From the NCBI GenBank assembly GCA_963969365.1, contig OZ017753.1, positions 2,232,001 to 2,296,000 on the forward strand: DNA of 64,000 bases, given 5' to 3'. Source of the DNA: Asterochloris sp. CNOR1 (taxonomy: Eukaryota; Chlorophyta; Trebouxiophyceae; Trebouxiales; Trebouxiaceae). The translations under genes were made by a program, and so were the position numbers. Positions within the stretch are counted from its first letter, which is position 1. Each line of letters starts with the position of its first letter. This document shows, piece after piece, positions 12,139-21,292 of the stretch. The notes under the pieces were generated by a model. The model worked only from the letters and a program-made list of their open reading frames with translations. It was not told the origin of the DNA and did not search any database.

Positions 12139-15100
12139 ATGGCACTGGACAGTGAAGAGGAGGACTCAGACTCCGACGACGAGGGCGTCATGGAAGTGGA
12201 CGAGGAAACTCTAGAGGCCATAGCGGCCGCAGCAGGCTCTGCCAGCGAGGAGGGCTCAGAGGAGGACGCTGGCTCTGCAGGCGAGGCAATCCTGGGGGGG
12301 GTGGGGGGCATGAAGGCGCTTTAGGGGGACTGCGTAGGCCAAAGCGGACTCAGAAAAGGGCCCTGGCTTTGCAGGGGACACCCCAGGGGCTGTGGACGGG
12401 CTGGGTGCTGTGCAAGTTTGGGTCGCATGTGCTCTGGTGAGGGCTGAGAGGATTCTGATCCTGCAGGAGAGGAGGAACAGGCCTCAGGAGGGGAGGAACA
12501 GGCCTCAGGAGGGGAGCAGGATGGGATGGTCTTCTTTCCTCACATGAGGGCCCGGGGGAGGCAGCGCCGGGATCTTGAGCAGTTTGATCGAGTGCGAGAC
12601 CTGGAGGCAGCCCCTCTGGGGACAGATCTGGCTGCCCAGCTCAACCAGGACACTGCTGCTGTCTCGCCCGGCAAGCACGCGCTTCAGGTGGGCCTAGACA
12701 GGCATTTTTGACAGGCAAGGTGCCTCTTGCTTTAGGTGGTGGCTAACTGCACAGTTGCAGCAGCGCTCGCTGTGCAGATCAGGTGTCCTTCACAGCCAGG
12801 GCATGTAAAGGCAAGCGTAAAGAGCAGCCCTCTAGGGTGCTGCCAGACTGGCAAGTCATTGATGACTGCCAGCATTGCCACCTCGCTGTGTGGGTCTGGC
12901 AGTGCAACTGCAGGTAGAGCAGGCCATTGGACATGCAGTGTTGTTGCTTGGGTCGCTGGCCGGCTGCTCAGCTAGATCACTGCGGCCATCTGGCCAGGAA
13001 AGCACTTACTGCAAACAAGGGGCACATTGCCCAAGGAGGCATGCCCAAGTCAGCAGCAGTCCGCGAGGTAGTGACGCAGGCGGTTTGAAACTTACCTGAT
13101 GAAGGCAACATTGCTGCCTCAGCCTGCCAGGCGGGGCAGCAGAGTTGACATGCCCACGTGGCATCCACACGGGCGAGTCTTTGTGCAGCTGAAGATGTGA
13201 GGGACACTGGTATGCTCAACACCTTGCCCTGCGGCCCTAACATGCCCGCACCTGGCCAGCCTGAGACACAGGGTATGCTGAAGGAACTCGGTCCCAGAAG
13301 TCATGAGTACAGTGCACCTGCTGTGCATGGCAGCACAGACAGCGCCTGCACTGCTCTACTGGAGGGTACAGCCTAGCCAGCCCGACTCTCAAGTCACAAA
13401 AGTCGTGCACTAGCTCTGCACAACTGATGGCAACCTTGCCTAGCATGCAGCAAGAAGCCGCATCAGTCCACGCTCAATGTCCCCCAGGTGGTCACAAATA
13501 CAGCCCGTTCGCTGCTGGTTGCATTCAAGGGCCCCACACGCTGTACTGACGCAGCGCCCTCACCCGCCCGGCAGGAGGACACACGCTTTGCCCAGGCAGC
13601 TGGGCCCCCAAAAGTCATGAGCGCAGCGCACCTGCTGCGACGGCGCGAGTGCGGGGGTGCAGGGGCTGACTGCTTTAACCCAGCCCAGCGCAGCCACGTC
13701 AGCAGCTTCCTGTACCGGCCCATGCGCCCTAGCCGCGTGGTTGACCGCATGGCAAGCCGTGCCTACATTGGGCAGTACAGTGCAGAGGGCAACATCTTTG
13801 TGGGTGAGCAACAGCAGCAAGCTTGGCTGTCTGCCATTCCTGGTGGCCGCACCTGCACGCTATGCCAGGGAGCTGCACTGCAAGCTGGTGCCTTGTGATG
13901 TTGGCAGGGAATCTGCAATGTGGGGTAGCTGTGCTCGCTCTTCTGCTTCAGCAGCGGCCTGCTGCATGCTGCAGATGTCACAGCTGGATCCTTCCTGCTC
14001 TGCAAACATGTGCGACTCCGCACACGCCACTTCAACTGCTGCGCTTTACAGGATCCCAAAGTTGACTCCCTCCTGCCCTGCTCTGCACTGCAGCCGCCTT
14101 CCAGCAGGACAAGCGCGTGCGACTGTACAAAACTGACAGCAACTGGTCCCTGCGCAAGGATGTGCGCGCCCGCGGCCTGCGCTGGACCATCACAGACACC
14201 TGCCTCAGCCAGGACCAGAAGTTCTTGCTGTATGCCAGCATCAGCCCCATCGTGCACCTGGTGGGTCCCAGGGGACGCCCTGCCTGTGTCGTGTTCGTGC
14301 AGCTTATGCCATTGCTGGCTTGCCAGCTGCTTCAGCAGCTGGCTGCACATGTCAAGCACGGGCACATCGTCAGTAGTCGAGAGTTACAGACGCAAGCATC
14401 ACCCCCATCGCGTACCTGGTGGGCCCATCCAACAGTGCAGGCTGCGGGGGCGGGGGTTCACCCTGCTGTGCACAGTAGGTGCGAGATGCATGGTGCATTG
14501 CCCATCCCTCAGAAGCTCTAGCTGACGCTCAGCTGAACCCTTCTCCATCCCGGTTACCCTGATGCAGGTCAATGTGGGCTCCAGCTTTGATGCAGTGGAA
14601 TCCATTGCCAATGTGACAGAGATTCACGAGGCGCTGGCATTTGACACGGCCCCTGGCTCAGATCGCCACGGCAACTTTGGCATCTGGTCGCTGCGGTGGG
14701 CAGCAGACGGGCGCGAGATTGTTGCAGGCACGGGAGATGAGTCGCTTGTGATTTTTGATATGGAGCAGCAGAAGGTGGGCCATTGGGCCTGATGTGTTGA
14801 TGCTGTGTGGGTGCTGTGTTGCACTGCCTTCGTGGACAGTGTTATTAGCTGGGGTTTGGTTGCCAGAGCATGCGGGGTGTGCGCTTCTGGGCCACTGGTG
14901 ATCTGTGACCTGGAGCAGCAGAAGGTGGAAGCCTGGGAGCAGGCTCTGTCAGCCTGCCAGGATGGGCATGTTTTGCTGCACAATTTTACAACATGGCAGT
15001 GACTGGTTGCGATGGACCAGGAGACGAAGGCCAGTGCTTTGCAGGCTGCATGAGCGAGTGCAGCCTGGCCCAGCTGCATGCTTGCCATCCCTGGCACTGT

Positions 15101-17883
15101 CTGTCATTCAGACAGATGTCGGGGTTGCCTGCTTTGTGTTTGCACGATCACGCTGGCAAAGGCAGGGGTAGACACTTACCTCCCAGAATGCCTCGCATCG
15201 CAACAGACTAGCCCATGACTGACAGTCCTGGCTCTTGTCTCTGCAGGCCACCCTGCATGTGAGGGCGCACCAGGACGATGTTAATGCTGTGGCCTTCGCA
15301 GATGACAGCTCCAACATCATTGTGACGGGCAGCGATGACAGACTAGTCAAGGTCAGCAGCACTGATCTCTCTGGTGCAATGCTTGGATGGGTGCGACACT
15401 GCAGGGGGACATGCATGGCTCAGCACCCCTGAGTAACCCTGTGGGGGGGTGCTTTAGGTCAGCAGCAATAGTGCTTTGCCAGCCCTGGCAGCCACAGCTC
15501 ATGGGGGGCCTTCAGGAGGCCAGCAGCATGAAATTCTGCTACAGACTGCCTGCCCAGTAGCCACAAAATGCTTGCGCCCTGCAGTGCGACCGTGCTCAGC
15601 CTACTTCCTGCTTCCTCTGAGCAACAGCAAGCCCCTTGTAGAAACAAAGAAGTAGCATCAGAGCAGCATCCACTCTGGCCGAGATGTGGTGGGCGCCGGC
15701 AGTGGAGCGTGCAGAACTGCACGGGGCCCCTCTCAGCTGATCTGTGGCCCTCATGCTGCAGGTGTGGGACAGGCGGGCGCTGGGCAGCAACGATCGCCCT
15801 GTGGGCGTGTTGGTAGGGCACACTGAGGGCATCACCCACATTGACCCCAAGGGGGATGGGCGCCACCTCATAAGTAACTCCAAGGACCAAAGCATTAAGC
15901 TGTGGGACCTGAGGAGCATGATGGATCCAAAAGCCTTTGAGCGGGGCATCCGCACCGCGCGGTTGCCCAAGCTGCACTGGTGAGCGGGGCTGCACCTGTC
16001 CTGCCTGCATGCTTCAGGGACAGCCTGAATACAGGCTGCAACAAGCTGCATTGGCAGTCAGGCCTGCTCATATCCGGCCTGTGCTGCAAAGCTGCGGACA
16101 CCTGTACCACGCGCCGCTGTTGAGCAAGCCCAGTGCGCTGCTGCTGTCCCTGAAGCCCTGTGGCGCCAGCAGCCAACACTCAAGAGTCTGGGGCCAAGCT
16201 GCACTCTGCAGCTGTGCAAGCTGCAGTGGTGACTCTGTTCCTGTGCTCTGTCCACGCACTCATGGTGGGTATCGTCTATCATGCTGCCTTAGGCTGGGCA
16301 GGCTTTTTGTCATTGCATCACCCTGCGTCACCCTTTTAGATGCTGCAGACAGCACTGGTGCAGCCCGCTGAGACGCAACTTGTCAACACCGATGACGGCA
16401 TGCATGCAGGGGGCGCAGTGTGCATGCAGCAGCAGGCTTTGCAGAGGCTTCAGCATCATGATGCTGTCTCAGCCCAGGGCAGGACACTGAGCTCTTGTCT
16501 GCGTGGACCGCAAATGCATGCAGCAGGCTGCTGGCTGGCAAGCACTCGGCCCATCTGACCACTCAGCGCTCTCTGTTGCCTGCAGGGACTACAGATGGAT
16601 GGAGTACCCGGCCCGGGAGTTTGCCATCAAGCACCCAATGGACAACAGCCTGATGACCTACCGGGGGCATCAGGTGTTGCAGACCCTCATCAGGGCCTAC
16701 TTCTCCCCTGTGCACAGCACAGCCCAGCGCTTCATCTATGCTGGCAGCGCCGATGGCTCCATCCAGATCTGGGGTGAGATTTGGGGTGCTGGCTGCCCAG
16801 CAGCGCCCTCTTGATGCATCTGAGCCAGCAATGCCAATTCACCCATCCAGATCTGGGGTGAGGTCAGGGTACCCATGGGCTTGCTGGCTGCCAAGCTGCA
16901 CCTGCCTGGTACAGCCTGCAGGCAGCCTCAGAGGATCCATGCTGTTCTGGGAGGAGCCCTGGGAAAGCTACATGGCCTCATCCACATCTGGGGTGACTTG
17001 TTGGCACTTGCATGCTGGCTACCTGGAAGCTGCTCCCGTGCATACCCCTGTGCCTGCTCCTGTGCTTGCTGGGAGGGGATTCTAGACAGCTCTATGCAGA
17101 CCTGAAGTGAGCGCTAGGCGGCCAGGCCACTGGCTGCTTGACTTGCTTCCTGCCTGCTTGCGCGACAAAGAGGGCGGCAGGGTGTGCCAGAGCCAGGCAC
17201 TGTGAGGCATGCTGTCCCCACGAGCTTGGCAAAGCTGAGGCACTCCTCCTGTCCAACCACGCTGCCAGACGCTGCTGCTGCATACTACAAACATGTTAGC
17301 TGGCAGGCCTCTGGCTGTTGTGTGGCGGCTGCTGCTGCTGCTGCTTGTCTGCTGCCCTCAGCCCTTGCTGCCACGCCAGTGGCTGCTGCTTAAGTGCATG
17401 TGCAAGCCTCTGGCATGCTGCTGCAGATGTTGTTACAGGCGAGTAGGTGCAGGCAAGCAAGTGCTTGAGCTGAAACGTCCCACGGGACAGGGATAGTCTG
17501 CTGATGTGCACCTGTCTCACGCTGCTGCAGAGGCGTGACACGCACTGCTCCGCGCCAGGCTGCTTTCTTGCAGGCGTGTGCAGCTGCCATGGCTGCTCCA
17601 ACTCAGTCTTCCAACCCATCCTGCAGATGTCGTCACCGGCAAGAGAGTGCAGGAGCTGCATCACCACCGGGAGATTGTGCGCGACTGCAGCTGGCACCCG
17701 CACGACCCCTGCCTGACCTCGGCCAGCTTTGACGGCACCCTGGTCACCTGGGACACCCGAGAGACGGACCTGGAGGAGGGCAAGACGGAGGGGGTACGGG
17801 AGTCTGGCAGGGGGGAGCTCCGCAAGAAGTGGCGTCACCTCGAGGAACCTCCCTCTGACCAGCGGGGGGAGTTCTGGGGCTGA
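12139..17883 (+). CDS. LEC14B/DCAF11-type WD40 repeat protein
   Basis: Probable substrate receptor for CUL4-DDB1 ubiquitin ligase (family knowledge). Exons: 12139-12280, 12467-12687, 13575-13803, 14094-14260, 14568-14774, 15247-15351, 15762-15979, 16586-16773, 17627-17883; total 1734 bases, 577 residues. Matches plant LEC14B along its length: SRAYIGQYSAEGNIFV, LLYASISPIVHLVNVGSS, ESIANVTEIHEAL, GREIVAGTGDESLVIFD, GHTEGITHIDPKGDGRHL, YRGHQVLQTLIRAYFSPVHS, REIVRDCSWHPHDP. Two WDxR motifs (VWDRR, LWDLR), typical of DDB1-binding factors, are present. The N-terminus is strongly acidic (Asp/Glu/Ser run near residues 5-20). The first intron fits only with a GC donor (GCAG|GCGAGG), so that exon is less certain. 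The start is the first in-frame ATG; an upstream exon is possible. Confidence 0.9.
12467..12520 (+). repeat. Short in-frame tandem repeat in WD40 gene
   Basis: A 24-base unit (gaggaacaggcctcaggagg and four more) is repeated twice in tandem within coding sequence and gives two copies of EEQASGG. It lies right at the start of an exon. Confidence 0.7.
13240..13650 (+). repeat. Decayed copy of WD40-gene exon 3 start upstream of the real exon
   Basis: Real exon 3 begins at 13575 (gaggacacacg, later aaagtcatgagc and gcagcgcacctgctgcg). About 310 bases upstream, 13258-13335, is a diverged copy (tgagacacagg, later agaagtcatgagt and acagtgcacctgctgtg). The copy is frameshifted and has stop codons. 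The 888-base intron 2 therefore appears to have grown by duplication of exon sequence. Confidence 0.6.
14228..14430 (+). repeat. Echo of WD40-gene exon 4 end
   Basis: The exon end at 14238-14260 (agcatcagccccatcgtgca then cctg|gtgggtccc) is repeated at 14394-14426 (aagcatcacccccatcgcgt then acctggtgggccc). The copy keeps the donor GTGGG. Confidence 0.65.
14735..14935 (+). repeat. Echo of WD40-gene exon 5 end
   Basis: Exon 5 ends tttttgatatggagcagcag then aag|gtgggc at about 14752-14780. At 14896-14930 the intron has atctgtgacctggagcagca then gaaggtgg, encoding the same LEQQK-type peptide and donor. Confidence 0.65.
16758..17000 (+). repeat. Triple echo of WD40-gene exon 8 end with donor
   Basis: The real exon end and donor, ccatccagatctgggg|tgag, at 16759-16779 is repeated at 16846-16866 (ccatccagatctggggtgag, identical over 20 bases) and at 16980-17000 (tcatccacatctggggtgac). 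The three potential donors are roughly 85 to 135 bases apart. Confidence 0.75.
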
Positions 17884-18070
17884 GCCACTGCAGGTCAGCA
17901 TGCTGTGCTGTGTGTGTGGGCCACTGCAGGTCGCGTGCTCTGCTTTGTGTCTGGGGCTGAGCCACGGCAGGTCAGCATGCTGTGCTGTGTGTGTGGGAGC
18001 TGCTGTTGGTGGCAGGGACAGCCTTGTAGGGCTGGGGCCTCAGTCGTTGCAGGTCAGCAGGCTGCTAGTT
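17880..18070 (+). repeat. Imperfect tandem repeat after the WD40 stop codon
   Basis: A unit of roughly 38 bases (ctgagccactgcaggtcagc and on, with gtgctgtgtgtgtggg) starts at the stop codon of the WD40 gene (17880). It recurs partially at about 17920 and almost intact at about 17956, and again partially near 18045. The first copy includes the last coding base triplets, so the repeat is seeded by the exon edge and extends into the 3' flank. Confidence 0.65.
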
Positions 18071-18562
18071 CATCAGTGGTTGTAGGGCGCCGGATGGCTC
18101 GACTACGGACTGAGGCGCTGCCGGTCAGCGGGATGTGCCTTGAGGCGCTGGCAGGTGCCACCGGTGTCTGTGGGGAGTCATGGAGGGTCCAACGCACTGC
18201 AGGACAGCGTGCTGTGCCTGGTGCAAGCCTGCTGCATGTTCTGCCATGTGAAGGATTGCAGGGCTGGGGCCTCCTGAGCGCTCTGCAGGCTGTCAGCGCA
18301 TGTCTGAGTTTGGAAGCCTACCTTGTGTTTCCTGCGTCAGTTCATTGGTTGCCGGCTCCAAAGGCAATGTGCCACCAAGCCTGAGATGGTGCACCCTGTA
18401 TTGTAGGTGCAGCAAGTCTCCCTTGTTTCTTTTCAAGCCTTTTTTCCCACCCATACCAGCTCTCACAGGTGATGGAGCCTTTTTTGAAGTCAGCCAGAAC
18501 ATCTGCATTCAGGACGTGCTGTCTCCGCCTTAATTCATTCCTGACCTGTTGTATGCCCATGC
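18071..18562. other. Intergenic between convergent genes
   Basis: Some 490 bases between the repeats downstream of the WD40 gene and the stop of the minus-strand gene ending at 18563. No exon is supported. Terminators of both convergent genes are expected here but are not identifiable by eye. Confidence 0.4.
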
Positions 18563-20380
18563 TCATGTATCCTGAATCAGCAGCCCTTGAGAACCACAGC
18601 TATAGTTAGATTTGAACTCACACTCCTCCTGCTCGTCATCCATGCCTTCTGGAACAGCACACGAGACAACAGGCTGCTTGCTGTTGTTCTGGCTCTTGTT
18701 GAAGGCTCGGAGCTCTGAATCTGAAAGGATGTAGTCTCTGCAAAGTGGAAGCTTTGCCAGCTTGATGGGGCCCTCAAAAGCAGCCCAACCTGAAGGGGTG
18801 ATGGGCGCCCAGATATAGGGCCCAGGCAGCCAGCGCTGTGTGCTGCCACTGACTGGCTGCTGCACACCGATGCCGCCGACTGACACAGGTGGCGTTACTC
18901 AAAGCATCTCTGGTGCCTATATCAATGGGCCTGCAGGTTTGAAACCCCCTCACATATTGAGCTCTGTATTCCTCTGAGCTGACTTCAGCAGCCAGAGGGG
19001 AGCTGCCAGGTGAAGCAACTTGGAAATAGCAGCCATTTTGCATGGTCATCGGCAAGAAGCGGCCAGTTCTCATGTTGTGCTGGCATGGAGCAGAAACAGG
19101 TTGTTACTGTCACGCGCCTTTCTGCTGAACTCCTGCTCCTGCTCCGCCTGGCCTTGAGCTGCAGTGCATATCAATTGTGTCAGTTGCAGCAGGCTCAACA
19201 TGAGGGCGTCACACAATATGGGTGCAAGCTTTGCTGTTGCCACAATGAGAGACATGTCTGTACAGTGCAGAAGGTCTTGGAGCATTCCCCAGATTGCGAT
19301 CCACTGCCAGGCTGCCAGACAGCTCCCTTAAAGCTGCAGCTCTGCAGACCTGAACTTTATGTCAGGGGCGGTGTCCATCATTTGACATCCCGCAGCAAGC
19401 ACTCAGAAGCCCACCCCACAAACATCCACAGCATCACGTCTTTAGACTTGGTGGAGGCCTATCATGCCACAAAAGGCGTGGCGCCAAAAATGCCCCCTGG
19501 TCAGTGGTGCGCTGGATGAATTCACCATCAAACACCTGGCTCCAAGCAATGGTGCTTGTGCCAGACCATCTCGTCTGCATGCTAGCGAGCAGACTGCCTC
19601 AAGCTAAGGGCAACGGCCTTGCTCAGCACCCACAGTGATGCTGCACCTGGCAGGATTACATACCGCAACCTTTGCGGTGCAGTGAAGATGCCCTCTTCAC
19701 AGATGCTGGGGCCACAGAGTCCTCCATGGGCGTTCAGCTCAGCCAACCAGCTTCTCATGCTGAAGTGAGACGTAGGCTTCACCCACTTGTTGTCAACCCA
19801 ACAGCAATGTCCACCTTGATTCGGTTTCCAGTCAATGCAGGAGTGATGCTGCCTTCCTCTTGACACCTATAAGGCTGTGCACTGATATGCACACACCTGA
19901 ACCTCTGAACACTTGTCAAGCCTTCCTGCAAAGCTGAATATGCGTAATGTACTGCTAGCAAAGTCATGTGCAACAAGCAGGTCTGGTACAAAGCTCAGCA
20001 GTCAGGAGACTCCACAGATGGTCATACAGCCACAGAAGCTGCATTTGGACTAGGTCAAAGAGCAAAGCTGGGGTCACGTGTCAAGTCATGGGTGCCCAGT
20101 CAGAGGGCCCCTGCAGCAGCCTTGCACCCTGGTAGCATCAATCTGCTAAAGGTGCTTCAGTGCTGCTCAGTCAGAGGCCCCTGGCAGCAAAAGCTGCATG
20201 CTGCCGGTCCGTCTGCACCGTGGTGGCGGCAAACTGGCGCAGCTGCTTGACCAGGGTGTCTGTGATGTCAGTCTGGTGCATGGGGGACCCGGAGGGGCCC
20301 AGCATCTTGTAGAAGAGCTCCAGCATTGCCCGTTCATCCACCGAGGGTGCAGTTGCCGCTGTGCAGATGCTCTGAGCCAT
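18563..20380 (-). CDS. Unrecognised gene, partly resolved exons
   Basis: Exon-like open stretches on the minus strand in order: 20210-20380 (MAQSICTAATAPSVDERAML and onward to LRQFAATT, donor GTGCAG), 19664-19864 (DWKPNQGGHCCWVDNKWVKP, then SWLAELNAHGGLCGPSICEE), about 19456-19575 (SQVFDGEFIQRTTDQGAFLA), about 18900-19020 (EEYRAQYVRGFQTCRPIDIG) and the last at 18563-18890 (WLPGPYIWAPITPSGWAAFE, ending GLLIQDT and stop). They have protein-like composition and plausible splice borders, but I could not join all phases. Paired Cys and many Trp hint at an enzyme or secreted-type fold. No family recognised. Confidence 0.45.
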
Positions 20381-20685
20381 CTTCAATCTGCAGGGCAGAT
20401 AGCACCAATGTTCAGCGCCAGACAGTTACAGGGACTGGCAGGGTTGCAGCACCAACACGAGAGGCAGCGCAGGCCAGATGCTGTGCGCCACCTCCAGCCT
20501 GCAGTAGTAGCATGCCACAGTTCTGAAGCCTACATAGCAAGACATGAATTGTGTGCTGCAGATGCTGTGCGCCCTCATGGGCCTGGAAGGCAGCAACAGG
20601 CAGCTCAGCAAGCCCCAGGCCCACTGCTAGGGGGAGTGGCCGCTGTGTAGATGCTGTGCGCCGTCCGCAGCCTTCAGAGCAATGG
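20340..20685 (-). repeat. Multiple echoes of a 5' exon edge
   Basis: The exon start near 20350-20395 (minus: CTGCAGATTGAAGATGGCTC then AGAGCATCTGCACAGCGGC) is echoed upstream three times: about 20475-20505 (GAGGTGGCGCACAGCATCTG), 20560-20585 (GGGCGCACAGCATCTGCAGC) and 20640-20680 (CGGCGCACAGCATCTACACA then GCGGC). All four share SCWSAGAGCATCT-like cores. Confidence 0.65.
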
Positions 20686-21263
20686 GGCGCAGCTTGAAGA
20701 TGAAGAGGCAGTGTGCAGCCTGTTCAGGTGCTCTGCTGCTGCAAGGCAAACATCATTCGACAACGTGCAGCCTGCAGCAGCAAGACAATAGGCAGCCTTG
20801 TTGCTGTACATTTGTGCAAGAGTCGCAAGTACCTCCAGAGAGGTGCTGAAATCGTAGACAACCCACAGCTGCAGCTTTAGGGTGCACCAGCCATGCAGAC
20901 ACACACTGGCCGCTGCTGAAAGACAGCCCTCGGTCCCAGACTACAATCAGTCTTGCGTTGCTGCTGCACCTCATACATGCAGTGACCATAGATTCCCATA
21001 CAGCAGCAGACAGTGCTGTCACAGGCTGTGCTGCCTGTCCCTCAGCAACAATTAGGGAGGGTGCTGTCAAGCACTGCCCTCAGCCCCAGAACTTCCCACT
21101 CGCTTTTAGCGCTGCTGCTGCAGCTCCTGCAAGAGCCCTCAGAACATGCAGAAGGCAACAAATTGCCATAGCTGCGCTCAGCAATGCAGCCCATCTTGCA
21201 TTCCTGCCTTGAGGTGAGGAGTGCTGCCCACGTCAGCACAGCCCACAGATTGGCAGACCCCGC
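20686..21263. other. Intergenic downstream of the dNK gene
   Basis: No gene is supported between the repeats at 20340-20685 and the dNK stop at 21264. The stretch carries a copy of the dNK 3' coding end at 21106-21140. Confidence 0.4.
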
Positions 21264-21292
21264 TCACTTTTCGCGCTGCTGCTGCAGCTCCT
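21106..21292 (-). repeat. Echo of the dNK coding 3' end
   Basis: The last dNK codons (minus: GTGCAGGAGCTGCAGCAGCA then GCGCGAAAAGTGAGCGGG, about 21257-21292) are repeated about 150 bases downstream at 21104-21140 (TTGCAGGAGCTGCAGCAGCA then GCGCTAAAAGCGAGTGGG). Here the echo lies beyond the stop codon. Confidence 0.7.

Noticed and set aside
20340-20685. CRISPR-like regular repeats
   Set aside because: Cores of about 11 bases, diverged and at uneven spacing next to an exon start in a eukaryotic genome; they are exon-edge echoes.
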